A stretch of DNA of 51,402 nt from Campylobacteraceae bacterium (lineage in GTDB: Bacteria; Campylobacterota; Campylobacteria; Campylobacterales; BB28). The stretch spans positions 1 to 51,402 of the forward strand of contig JADGEE010000008.1 of NCBI GenBank assembly GCA_016744535.1. Direction: 5' to 3'. The notes below the pieces were generated by a model. It made no database searches and was not told where the DNA came from. It saw only the letters and a program-made list of their open reading frames with translations. The translations under genes and the position numbers were made by a program. Positions 1 through 8,080 of the stretch are shown here, in pieces (the first letter of the stretch is position 1; every line of letters begins with the position of its first letter).

Positions 1-1625
1 TAATAATTTTGAAATTTATTATTAATAGCAGGAAAGAGAGTGATAAAAAGTGGATTCTTTAACTCTATATTTTTTAATATATCTATTAATTTTTCATAAT
101 TTTCTTTAATATAACTCTCTTGATTGTCTCCGTTATAAAATCTTAACCAATCTTCAAACCTAACTAATAGAAAATTAAAATCACTATTTAAATTTGTCAA
201 TAAATCTTGAAAAATTTGATTATATCCTCCAATATTTACATTAACATTTAAATCAAATTTTTTACTAAAATCTTCTATATTCTCTTTTAAGTTATCAATA
301 GTAAAAGTCGAAGATATAAAGACAGAATCTCTATTTAAAAAATTTTTATTAAAAAATTCTATTTTATCAACTTCTATTATTGGATTATTAGTAATAATTT
401 CTACTATTTTTAAAAAATGATTTTTAAAATCATTTATATATTTTCCATATAGTAACTCATTATATTTAAACATTATTTTTAATTCATCTGATGGAAATAT
501 AGTTATATCAAAATTATAATTTGTTTGACTAAAGTTCTCAAAATTTTCAAGTTTAATCTCTTCATTTAATTTTGATTCAGGATAGTTATCAAAAACCATA
601 AGCTCTTCTATTAATTTATCTTTTAACTCATCTTTTAAATTTAAACTCTTCTGAATATCTGCTAATGAGTAGTAGTGATAGGCTTTTGCATTAATTGAAT
701 CACTCATAACTTTTTGAATTAATTCTGTAAAGTTTTCTTTATTAAATTTAACTCTTATAGGAATCGCATTTATAAAAAGCCCTATAATTCTCTCAACTCC
801 CTCTAAATTAGAAGGTCGTCCAGAAATAGTAGCTCCAAAGATTGCATCATTTGTACTATTATATTTTGCTAACATTATTCCAAATATAGATTGAATAATT
901 ATATTTAATGTAACTTCACTTTTATAGGCTATTTGATTTAATTTTTGAGTTATATTATTATCTATTTTAAAATTTAATACTGCGTGTTTATGCTCTTTAG
1001 TATCTTTAAATTTTGGCAAATGAGTAACTCTCTTAAATCCATTTAAATAATTTTTCCAAAACTCTTTGGCACTATCTCTATTTTGATTTTTAAGCCATTT
1101 AATATAATTTGAGTATTGCGTTGCAGGGGCTAAAGTGTAAGAATTATTATTTTTAAGTGCTAAATATATTGTAAAAAGCTCATCTACAATTATTCCCATA
1201 GACCAACCATCAAGGATAATATGGTGTGAACTTAAAACAACTCTATATAAATTTTTTTCTATTTTAAAAATAGCTAACCGTATTAATAAATCTTTTGCTA
1301 AATTAAAATATTTTTTTTTATTTTCTGTTTTGTATTTTTGGATTAATTCTAAATTATCCATCTCTTTATAGTAAATTTTTATTTTTCGTTTTTTAAGTAC
1401 AATCTGTTTAGGTTTTTCACTTTTTTTATATGAAAATACAGTTTTGAATATATCGTGTCTTAAAATTAACTCATTCCAAGCTTGTTCAAACGCTTCAACA
1501 TCAAGTGTACCTATAAAGTCAAAACTTAACTCTTCAAAGTATGGATAAGTTCCATCTTTACGAGTTAAAGAGTGAAATAAAATTCCCTCTTGAAGTGGAC
1601 TTAGTGAATAGATATTTTTAATCAT
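1..1625 (-). CDS. Nonribosomal peptide synthetase, N-terminal part (condensation domain + FkbH-like domain), truncated by window edge
   Basis: The reverse strand is open from an ATG at 1625 to the window edge, about 541 residues, so the gene is partial. The protein opens directly with a condensation domain: SPLQEGILFH near residue 8, and the catalytic HHxxxDGW motif (H134, H135, D139, G140, W141) that catalyses peptide-bond formation. From about residue 430 a second domain begins with ISSTFT, then GGYNQIFQ and VRFEDW (about 492). These are hallmarks of the FkbH/HAD-IIIC-related segment found inside some NRPS chains. No adenylation or carrier domain lies in the window; they would be further left. 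A weak ribosome site (AGGGAT) precedes the ATG. The gene diverges from the rhodanese/ATPase operon, which suggests a shared product. NRPS identity is firm; the product is unknown. Confidence 0.9.
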   Translation of the reverse strand, partial: MIKNIYSLSPLQEGILFHSLTRKDGTYPYFEELSFDFIGTLDVEAFEQAWNELILRHDIFKTVFSYKKSEKPKQIVLKKRKIKIYYKEMDNLELIQKYKTENKKKYFNLAKDLLIRLAIFKIEKNLYRVVLSSHHIILDGWSMGIIVDELFTIYLALKNNNSYTLAPATQYSNYIKWLKNQNRDSAKEFWKNYLNGFKRVTHLPKFKDTKEHKHAVLNFKIDNNITQKLNQIAYKSEVTLNIIIQSIFGIMLAKYNSTNDAIFGATISGRPSNLEGVERIIGLFINAIPIRVKFNKENFTELIQKVMSDSINAKAYHYYSLADIQKSLNLKDELKDKLIEELMVFDNYPESKLNEEIKLENFENFSQTNYNFDITIFPSDELKIMFKYNELLYGKYINDFKNHFLKIVEIITNNPIIEVDKIEFFNKNFLNRDSVFISSTFTIDNLKENIEDFSKKFDLNVNVNIGGYNQIFQDLLTNLNSDFNFLLVRFEDWLRFYNGDNQESYIKENYEKLIDILKNIELKNPLFITLFPAINNKFQNY

Positions 1626-1689
1626 TTTATCCCTTTTTTTAATTATTAAGAGAATCTAAAATTTTTTTATAGTTGATAAAAATTAAAAA

Positions 1690-1706
1690 AAACTATATCA
1701 TAGTTT
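1690..1706. promoter_or_regulatory. Perfect palindrome (candidate operator) overlapping the putative NRPS -10 box
   Basis: AAACTAT-ATC-ATAGTTT is a perfect 7-bp inverted repeat with a 3-bp centre, in the 144-bp gap between the divergent NRPS and rhodanese genes. On the minus strand positions 1700-1692 read TGATATAGT, which resembles an extended -10 (TGnTATAAT-type) for the NRPS. A protein bound here could therefore control one or both directions. It does not match the Fur-box consensus I know. That it is an operator is inference. Confidence 0.4.
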
Positions 1707-1769
1707 CTATGAAATAATTTGGAATAAAAATATTAAAAAAACTAAACCAATATTAGGAATATTAAAATT

Positions 1770-2195
1770 ATGATATTTGACAAAGTATTTAATGAGATAA
1801 ATGAAATTACAAATGAAAAAATAAGTTATTTAGGGGATTTATCTGCAAAAAATGGATTTAATCTATCTTTAGAAGATTCTATTTTTCTTGATGTAAGAAC
1901 TCCACAAGAGTATGAAAATTTACATCCTAAAGGGGCAATTAATGTACCGATTTATTTTAATATAAACGGTAAAGTTATAGAAAATTTAAATTTTGTAAAA
2001 GATATTGATAATATAACTAATAATACTTATAATAAAAAAATTATTATTATCTGTAAAGCAGGTATAAAATCACACTATGCTAGTAATTTATTGGCTAAAA
2101 GTAATTATAATAGTGTATATAATATAACAAATGGTTTTATTAATGATTGGATGGTAAATAATTTACCTACAATTTCAATAACGAATATAGGTTAG
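1770..2195 (+). CDS. Rhodanese-like sulfurtransferase
   Basis: This is a 141-residue single-domain protein. It carries the rhodanese CH2A-like start FLDVRTPQEYE (about residues 39-49), the HPKGAINVP segment, and an active-site loop CKAGIKS with the catalytic cysteine at residue 95. Rhodaneses carry sulfur as a cysteine persulfide and hand it to acceptors. The gene is first in a tight operon with a P-type ATPase (2-bp gap) and a cupin-methyltransferase fusion, and diverges from an NRPS gene. A role in sulfur supply or thiol modification for the locus is plausible but inferred. An AGGA ribosome site lies about 12 bp before the ATG. It could also serve a housekeeping thiol function. Confidence 0.85.
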   Translation: MIFDKVFNEINEITNEKISYLGDLSAKNGFNLSLEDSIFLDVRTPQEYENLHPKGAINVPIYFNINGKVIENLNFVKDIDNITNNTYNKKIIIICKAGIKSHYASNLLAKSNYNSVYNITNGFINDWMVNNLPTISITNIG

Positions 2196-2197
2196 AT

Positions 2198-4237
2198 ATG
2201 TTAATTGAAGTATGCTTAGTTACGGTTACATATTTTGGTTTTAGACTAAAAGAGGAAAAAGATAAAAAAAAGCTTGTAAAAAAGTCTAATATTTATAAAG
2301 ATATGCATAATATTAAAAAAAAGAGAGTATTAGTATCTAAAAAAAATGATTTAGAACAAAGGGAGTTGAGTAAAGAGGAGGAGGAAAAAAAATTAAAGTT
2401 TAATTTAAAAATTAGTTTATCTCAATTAGCAGTAGCTGGTGTACGACATTTTTATCCTCAAATAGCACCTTTGTATTTAGCTATGTATACATACTCTAGT
2501 TTCTCTTTTTTTAAGAATACGGAAAAGTCTTTAAAAAATAAAAAAATTGGCAATAATGTACTAACTTCTGTTATGAGCTTAGTAGCATTGGGTACAGGAC
2601 ACTATGTTGCACTTGGTATATTAAGTGTATCTTATGCTGTGGGGGATTTAATTATTGCAAAAACTAGAAGAGGTTCAGAGAGTATATTAGTAAATAGTTT
2701 TGATAATTTTCCAAGCAAAGTATGGTGTTTAAAAAATAATATTGAAATTGAAATTAATTTAGAAGATATTAGACAAGGTGATGTTGTAATTGTAAATATT
2801 GGAGATACTATAGTTGTAGATGGCGTAGTTGTAGATGGTACTGCAATTGTTGATCAACACACTTTAACAGGAGAGTCTCAACCTGCGGAGAAAACAGTAG
2901 GTGATAGAGTTTTTGCTTCAACACTATTAGTGAGTGGAAAAATATATATACAAGCAGAAAAAACAGGAAAAGAGACAACAATTTCAAATATAGATAATCT
3001 ACTTAATAACTCTATTAACTTTAAATCAAAAATACAATTAAAAGGTGATTTATGGGCAGATAACTCCGCTATACCTTTTCTTACAGCTGCAACAGTTGGT
3101 AGCGTAATATTTAATCCAGCAATAGGACTTGTGATTTTGAGTGCAAGTTATGGTAATGGAATAAGAGTATTAGCACCACTTGTTACATATACTCATACTA
3201 AAATAGCTTCACAAAAGGGTGTATTAGTTAAAGATGGTAGAATATTTGAAAAACTACAAGAGATAGATACTATATTATTTGATAAAACAGGAACTCTAAC
3301 AAATAATAAATTAAAAGTTGGAGAGATTACTATTTACGATAAATATGATAAAAATGAGATTTTAAAATATGCAGCAGCTGCTGAGTGTAAAATGACACAC
3401 CCTATTGCAAAAGCTATATTAAATGAAGCAAAAATTTTAAATTTAGAATTACCTAATATTGTTGATGCTAATTATAAAATAGGATTTGGTATAAGCGTTC
3501 AAATTGATGATAAATTGATACAAGTTGGTAGTGTAAAATATATGAATTTAGAATCAATAAACATAAGTCAAAAAATTAAACAAGTTATGTATAAAACCCA
3601 CGAAGATGGAAACTCCTTAATTATGCTTGCTATTGATAAAAAAATTGTAGGAACTATTGAGATAAAAGCTACGGTCAGACCTGAAGTACAAAAATTAATT
3701 CACGATTTAAGAAAAGAGGGAGTTAAACATATGTATATAGTCTCTGGTGATCACGAACAACCCACAAGAAGATTAGCAAATCTTTTAGACTTAGATGGTT
3801 GTTATTATGATGTATTACCTCAAGACAAATCATCTATTGTTGAACGCTTACAAAAAGAGGGTAAAAAAGTTTGTTTTGTAGGTGATGGTGTAAATGATGT
3901 GATAGCAATGAAAAAAGCTGATGTATCAATCTCTTTAATAGGAGCAACAGTTATAGCAACAGATGTAGCAGATGTAATATTAATGGATGGTTCATTAGTT
4001 CATTTATGTGATTTAATTAATGCTTCTAAAAACTTAGATAAGGATCTTAGTAAAATGTTTAGAACATCTGTAATACCAAGTGCTATTATTTTATCTACTA
4101 TACCTTTTGGTATAGGATTTACAGCAGCAATTATTGTTAAAAATGTGGTTTTTACTATAAATATGAGAAGTGTATTAAAACCATTAAGAAAACATAAAAA
4201 AAAGAGTTCTAAAACAAAATATATTAGCAAAAATTGA
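2198..4237 (+). CDS. P1B-like (heavy-metal type) P-type ATPase lacking the CPx motif
   Basis: This 679-residue membrane pump has all the catalytic P-type ATPase motifs: actuator loop TLTGES (about 224-227), phosphorylation motif DKTGTLT (D362), nucleotide-site CKMTHP (HP near 400) and hinge GDGVND (about 562). The overall layout matches P1B metal exporters. Two expected features are missing. There is no N-terminal CxxC metal-binding domain, only a Lys/Glu-rich stretch. In the membrane helix that normally carries CPC/SPC the sequence reads SYGNGIRVLAP (about 317-327), without cysteine or the usual proline. The substrate is therefore unclear: an atypical metal, a metal-metallophore complex or another small cation. 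It lies between a rhodanese and a thiol-dioxygenase/methyltransferase fusion, opposite an NRPS. Confidence 0.85.
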   Translation: MLIEVCLVTVTYFGFRLKEEKDKKKLVKKSNIYKDMHNIKKKRVLVSKKNDLEQRELSKEEEEKKLKFNLKISLSQLAVAGVRHFYPQIAPLYLAMYTYSSFSFFKNTEKSLKNKKIGNNVLTSVMSLVALGTGHYVALGILSVSYAVGDLIIAKTRRGSESILVNSFDNFPSKVWCLKNNIEIEINLEDIRQGDVVIVNIGDTIVVDGVVVDGTAIVDQHTLTGESQPAEKTVGDRVFASTLLVSGKIYIQAEKTGKETTISNIDNLLNNSINFKSKIQLKGDLWADNSAIPFLTAATVGSVIFNPAIGLVILSASYGNGIRVLAPLVTYTHTKIASQKGVLVKDGRIFEKLQEIDTILFDKTGTLTNNKLKVGEITIYDKYDKNEILKYAAAAECKMTHPIAKAILNEAKILNLELPNIVDANYKIGFGISVQIDDKLIQVGSVKYMNLESINISQKIKQVMYKTHEDGNSLIMLAIDKKIVGTIEIKATVRPEVQKLIHDLRKEGVKHMYIVSGDHEQPTRRLANLLDLDGCYYDVLPQDKSSIVERLQKEGKKVCFVGDGVNDVIAMKKADVSISLIGATVIATDVADVILMDGSLVHLCDLINASKNLDKDLSKMFRTSVIPSAIILSTIPFGIGFTAAIIVKNVVFTINMRSVLKPLRKHKKKSSKTKYISKN

Positions 4238-4275
4238 TTTAATTAGAATTATAAAAGAGTAAAAAAGGAGTTAAA

Positions 4276-5907
4276 ATGGAAGGAATAGGTTATGAAAATT
4301 TATCAAAGTCATTACAAAATATTGCAAGAGGCTTAGAGATTGAAAATTATATGGATTCTGATAAATTAGCTAATTTAGTTGAATCCTCAAATGTTAAATT
4401 AGAAGATTTAGAACCTTGGGCAGAATTTAATCATAGTCAAATTCATAGTTATGGAAGACGAATGTTACATAAAGGTAGAAATTTTGAAATTATGTTAATG
4501 TCTTGGTATCCAGAAGACTTTTCAAGTATACATGACCACGGTTATGCGAACTGGGGAATAGTTCAAGCACACGGAAATTTTGAACACGCAGTATTTAAAG
4601 TTTCAGATGAACATATAACAACAGTTCTAAGAGAGAATATTAAATCTTCTAATATTATAAAAGTGTCAAATGAATTAATTCATCAATTGGGAAATCCAAG
4701 TAATAATAATATTTTAAGTTTACATATTTATGGTAGAGATGAAAATAAAAATGATATTACAAGTCATGCAAGAATTTTTGACTTAGATGAAAATAAGGTA
4801 CAAAGGGCAGATGGAGGTATGTTCTTAGCTTTACCTGAACCTGAAATAAAAGTAAGAGAGCAGATATTAAAACCTGATTATGCTACGTGGTTAAGACATA
4901 CAACAGAATTAATTAAAAGATTACAAAAAGCAAAAGATACAGGTATCGAGTTTGATAATAAAAATTTAGAAGATCTTATTAGTAAATTTTTAAGTAAAGA
5001 TAAATTTCAAGAGATATTAACTAACTTAGAATATCATACTGATTTAGAAGGTTATGTAACCGATACCAAATTTTGGAAGCTTTTTAAATGGGAATTAATA
5101 CGGGCAGCAGAATTACATATTAGGTTATCATCCTCAAAGTTGAGTGATTTAGACTCTTTTTCTACATATGCAATACAATATGATGCAATTATTGGTCAGC
5201 CTTGTTTGGATGATTTTACAGCTAATTATATTAACTTTTTTAAAGATAAATATAATATTGATTTTACTACATCTTCTTTATTATCTGTAGGTTGTGGTAC
5301 AGCATTGACTGAATTATATATGCAGAATAATTTAGGTATAAAGCATAATGATCTTTTAGGTATAGATGTCTCTGAAGCTATGGTAAAAGTGGCACAAAAA
5401 AGGATTAATGCAAAAGTTGGAGATGTATTAAAACTACAAACAAATCAAAAATGGGATTTAATATATATTGGATTAAACGCATTACAATATCTTCCTCACG
5501 ATAAATTAGAACTATCTATTAAAAATTTAGCTAATGAGTTAAAAATAGGTGGATACTTTTTTGGTGACTTTGTGACATCTGATCATATTAGAAATTATCC
5601 CAATCTACTTACTTCTAAAGATAAAACTATTATCTCTTTAAGAACACCTAAACTTATTGAAAAAGATGGATTTATGTATCAATGTAGTGAAATAGTTAAT
5701 TTAAATAGTCAAGGTGAATCTTTAAAAATTACTTACGAGGGTAAACATTATAGATATCTGCCCACTATTAGCAAAATAAGAGGATATTTTGAAAATTCAT
5801 TTAAAGGAAAAGTAGATCTATACGATGCTGTTAGTTTAAAAGTTATTAAAGATACAGATGATACTTGTAGTTCAACAAGGTATATAATAATAGCACAAAA
5901 AGAGTAA
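4276..5907 (+). CDS. Fusion: cysteine dioxygenase-like cupin + SAM-dependent methyltransferase
   Basis: This is a 543-residue two-domain protein. The N-terminal part resembles cysteine dioxygenase: HDHG with H86 and H88, the second cupin motif with H136, and a conserved SLHIYG segment (about 147-152). This is the three-histidine iron site of thiol dioxygenases. A helical linker follows. From about residue 335 a class I methyltransferase begins with SVGCGTA, followed by GIDVSEAM and the acidic GDV segment. A strong AAAGGAG ribosome site precedes the ATG. It is the last gene of the rhodanese-ATPase operon. Oxidation of a cysteine-like or thiol group plus methylation is inferred; the substrate is unknown. 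I do not recall a characterised protein with this fusion. Confidence 0.8.
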   Translation: MEGIGYENLSKSLQNIARGLEIENYMDSDKLANLVESSNVKLEDLEPWAEFNHSQIHSYGRRMLHKGRNFEIMLMSWYPEDFSSIHDHGYANWGIVQAHGNFEHAVFKVSDEHITTVLRENIKSSNIIKVSNELIHQLGNPSNNNILSLHIYGRDENKNDITSHARIFDLDENKVQRADGGMFLALPEPEIKVREQILKPDYATWLRHTTELIKRLQKAKDTGIEFDNKNLEDLISKFLSKDKFQEILTNLEYHTDLEGYVTDTKFWKLFKWELIRAAELHIRLSSSKLSDLDSFSTYAIQYDAIIGQPCLDDFTANYINFFKDKYNIDFTTSSLLSVGCGTALTELYMQNNLGIKHNDLLGIDVSEAMVKVAQKRINAKVGDVLKLQTNQKWDLIYIGLNALQYLPHDKLELSIKNLANELKIGGYFFGDFVTSDHIRNYPNLLTSKDKTIISLRTPKLIEKDGFMYQCSEIVNLNSQGESLKITYEGKHYRYLPTISKIRGYFENSFKGKVDLYDAVSLKVIKDTDDTCSSTRYIIIAQKE

Positions 5908-5935
5908 TTTGGTGTTCAAATTATCTCCTTTTTAA
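5905..5935 (+). terminator. Candidate intrinsic terminator
   Basis: A 7-bp perfect stem TAATTTG / CAAATTA with a 5-nt loop starts at the stop codon of the cupin-methyltransferase gene. A pyrimidine stretch with a T run follows (TCTCCTTTTT). It sits in the short gap between convergent genes and fits termination of the rightward operon. The stem is AT-rich and weak. Confidence 0.45.
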
Positions 5936-5940
5936 ATTAT

Positions 5941-6273
5941 TTAAGAGTTAATTTTATTCTTTTTAAGAGAATCTAAAAACTCTTCTATATTAAATCTATC
6001 TCTTACACTCTCAAGCATTAAGTGAACTAACATATCTCCTAAATCTATAACTACCCACTCCTTAGATTCATCAATATTTAGAAACTCTTCACCTTTTGGC
6101 TTTAATTCATCTTTTAAATGGCTAAGTAGTGCAAGATTATGTCTCTCATTTAATGCAGTTGCTACAACTACAAAATCTACAAAATAATCATTATCACTTA
6201 AATCAAAAACTTCTACTTTTTCCGCTTTTTTATCATCTAATAAATCAACTATATCTTCAACTCTTTTATTCAT
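5941..6273 (-). CDS. rsfS: Ribosome silencing factor RsfS (Iojap family)
   Basis: This 110-residue protein is the usual length for RsfS, which binds ribosomal protein uL14 on the 50S subunit and blocks subunit joining when translation must slow. Family segments seen are the N-terminal VEDIVDLLDDKKAEKVEVFDL, the DYFVDFVVVATA strand and the C-terminal EWVVIDLGDMLVHLM. The ATG at 6273 has a good AAGGAG ribosome site. It overlaps the upstream nadD gene by 8 bp, the common nadD-rsfS pairing, so the two are cotranscribed and probably translationally coupled. Confidence 0.95.
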   Translation of the reverse strand: MNKRVEDIVDLLDDKKAEKVEVFDLSDNDYFVDFVVVATALNERHNLALLSHLKDELKPKGEEFLNIDESKEWVVIDLGDMLVHLMLESVRDRFNIEEFLDSLKKNKINS

Positions 6274-6805
6274 AATGCTCCTTATAATATGTTTTAACTT
6301 CTGTTAAAATTTTTTTTGGGATTAAATTATAGCTTAACTCTTCTCTTATGTTAGTTGAGCTAATTGGAATATTAATCTCTATTTTTTTAAATTTTTTTGG
6401 AATAGTAATATTATCTCTTGAAATAATTACAAACTCAATTAATTTATTCAACTCTTCAAAACAATTCCATTTACTTAAATTTTTTAAATTATCAGCACCG
6501 ATAATTAAATATTTTACACTGACACCACAAGAGTTTAAATATTTCAGACTTTCAATTGTAGTAACCACTCTATTGTGATTTATCTCAAATTCACTCACTT
6601 CAACATTGTGAAATTCACTAACTAACTCTCTTAACCACTTTAACCTCAATTTAGGAGGTGCAAAAAATGTCTTTTTAAAAGGATTTAGAAATGTAGGCAT
6701 AACAATTAATTTATCAATATTTAATATCTTTATTGATTTTCTGATAATTTCAATGTGTCCCTTATGAGGTGGGTCAAATGAGCCTCCAAAAAGTGCCACT
6801 CTCAT
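6266..6805 (-). CDS. nadD: Nicotinate-nucleotide adenylyltransferase NadD
   Basis: This cytoplasmic enzyme joins nicotinate mononucleotide and ATP to give deamido-NAD in NAD synthesis. The 179-residue sequence begins with the nucleotidyltransferase motif GGSFDPPHKGH (residues 8-18). The C-terminal ISSTNIR (about 148-154) is the second family signature. Length is slightly below the typical 190-210 residues, as is common in small epsilonproteobacterial versions. An AAAGG ribosome site precedes the ATG. It is followed by overlapping rsfS; NAD kinase lies a few kilobases away, though not in the same operon. Confidence 0.95.
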   Translation of the reverse strand: MRVALFGGSFDPPHKGHIEIIRKSIKILNIDKLIVMPTFLNPFKKTFFAPPKLRLKWLRELVSEFHNVEVSEFEINHNRVVTTIESLKYLNSCGVSVKYLIIGADNLKNLSKWNCFEELNKLIEFVIISRDNITIPKKFKKIEINIPISSTNIREELSYNLIPKKILTEVKTYYKEHYE

Positions 6806-6849
6806 TAATAAAACCTTTTAATTGGAATTATAACTAAATTTCAATCTAT

Positions 6850-7695
6850 TTATTTTTTTGAAAAACGGATAAAAGTTACGTCATCTTCTAAATCTTGATT
6901 ATTAATAACTTTTAAAACTTCATTTAATTTATTATCATCAAATATAGTTTCTATATTTGACGGATTGATTAACTCTTCACTCTCTTCGGTTAAACCGTCA
7001 GTATAGAGAAAAATTTTCTCAAATCCATTTAATTTAATCGAAGTTACTTTGATATCAGTTATAAAGCTCATAAGTGGAATATTATTTGACTTTAATCTAT
7101 GAATAGTTGTATTATCTTTTACTAATTGAGGATACATTCCTGAACTAAAATACTCTAAACTCTCAAAACTTTTATGAATCCATATAAATGCACAAGATAG
7201 TTGTTCAGCATCTGTAAGAGTTGCTTGTAGATTTGGAAGTATTTTATTTGATAACTCCTTTAAACTTTTAACATCTTTTACATGCTGTTTAACCGCAGAA
7301 GCAACTGAAAATGAGGTAAGTGATGGTAAAATTCCGTGACCCATCGCATCTAACATATAAAATAGAATTCCACCATCTCCTGTTTTGTAAATAGAGTAAC
7401 TATCTCCACTTAAAATATCAGAAGCTTTATAAATTATATCTATTTTGAAATTTTCATCTCCCTCAAAATCATTTACTATCATACCTTTTTGTTTTTTATG
7501 AGCTTTCTCTTGTTCTAATATATGATATTTATTTATCTCATCTAAAGATTCATTCTCCTCTAAGCGTCTTCTCTGCTCTTTATCACTCATTTTAATAATT
7601 TTTTCTAATCTACCACCAATTCTCTTATATTTTTTAAGTAATTGTTTATACTCATCTTTCAACTCATTTAAAGTTATATTATCAAATTCAATCAT
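6850..7695 (-). CDS. SpoIIE/PP2C-type serine phosphatase
   Basis: About 281 residues. The N-terminal third is charged and likely coiled coil (LKDEYKQLLKKYKRIGGRLEK). The rest is a PP2C-like SpoIIE domain: ILSGDSYSIY and LDAMGHG hold the metal-binding aspartates, and FLYTDGLTE is the third motif. Such phosphatases dephosphorylate STAS-type antagonists in partner-switching systems. The divergent gene starting at 7808 is a STAS-like protein, which supports that role. I prefer the ATG at 7695 over the TTG one codon earlier because it is better spaced from the AAAAGG ribosome site. A gene-for-gene partner-switch is inferred. Confidence 0.85.
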   Translation of the reverse strand: MIEFDNITLNELKDEYKQLLKKYKRIGGRLEKIIKMSDKEQRRRLEENESLDEINKYHILEQEKAHKKQKGMIVNDFEGDENFKIDIIYKASDILSGDSYSIYKTGDGGILFYMLDAMGHGILPSLTSFSVASAVKQHVKDVKSLKELSNKILPNLQATLTDAEQLSCAFIWIHKSFESLEYFSSGMYPQLVKDNTTIHRLKSNNIPLMSFITDIKVTSIKLNGFEKIFLYTDGLTEESEELINPSNIETIFDDNKLNEVLKVINNQDLEDDVTFIRFSKK

Positions 7696-7780
7696 CAAGT
7701 ACCTTTTTTAAATTAAAACCTAAAAAAATTATATCAAATTATATAATTTTACTCTTTAAAGATTTATTGTAAATATTTTT

Positions 7781-7789
7781 TGTTATAAT
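7781..7789 (+). promoter_or_regulatory. Extended -10 promoter element
   Basis: TGTTATAAT is a perfect extended -10 (TGnTATAAT). It lies 18 bp upstream of the STAS-like gene start, with an AAAAGGAG ribosome site in between. It would drive the STAS - parA - kinase - regulator operon. Confidence 0.7.
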
Positions 7790-7807
7790 CCTTAAAAGGA
7801 GTGCTAA

Positions 7808-8080
7808 ATGGGTTCAATTATTTATGAAGATAATAGAGTTAAATTTGAAGGTGTTATTAATGAAAATGAAATCTCTCCAATGAGAGAGCATTTAAATTTA
7901 GTAGCTCCAAATGTGATTGATTTTGATTTCGTTGAATGTAAAGATTTACATACTTCTATTTTACAAGTCATTGTTGCTTATAAAGAGTTATATGAAGCTA
8001 AATTTAATTTTGGACAAGAGCCAAGTACATATCAAAAAATGCTAGAGGGATTTTATTTAAGTGATAACGATACTAATTAG
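7808..8080 (+). CDS. STAS-like (anti-sigma antagonist type) small protein
   Basis: This 90-residue protein has an STAS-like pattern. A short beta start (SIIYEDNRVKFEGVI) is followed by a helix, a buried strand VIDFDFVECKDLHTSI where STAS proteins carry the phosphorylatable serine/threonine, and a helix LQVIVAYKELYEAK. The Thr-Ser pair after DLH is the candidate phospho-site. It is first in an operon with a ParA-like ATPase and two-component proteins, and faces a SpoIIE phosphatase. Similarity is by pattern only, so the family call is moderate. Its last 20 bp overlap the next gene. Confidence 0.6.
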   Translation: MGSIIYEDNRVKFEGVINENEISPMREHLNLVAPNVIDFDFVECKDLHTSILQVIVAYKELYEAKFNFGQEPSTYQKMLEGFYLSDNDTN

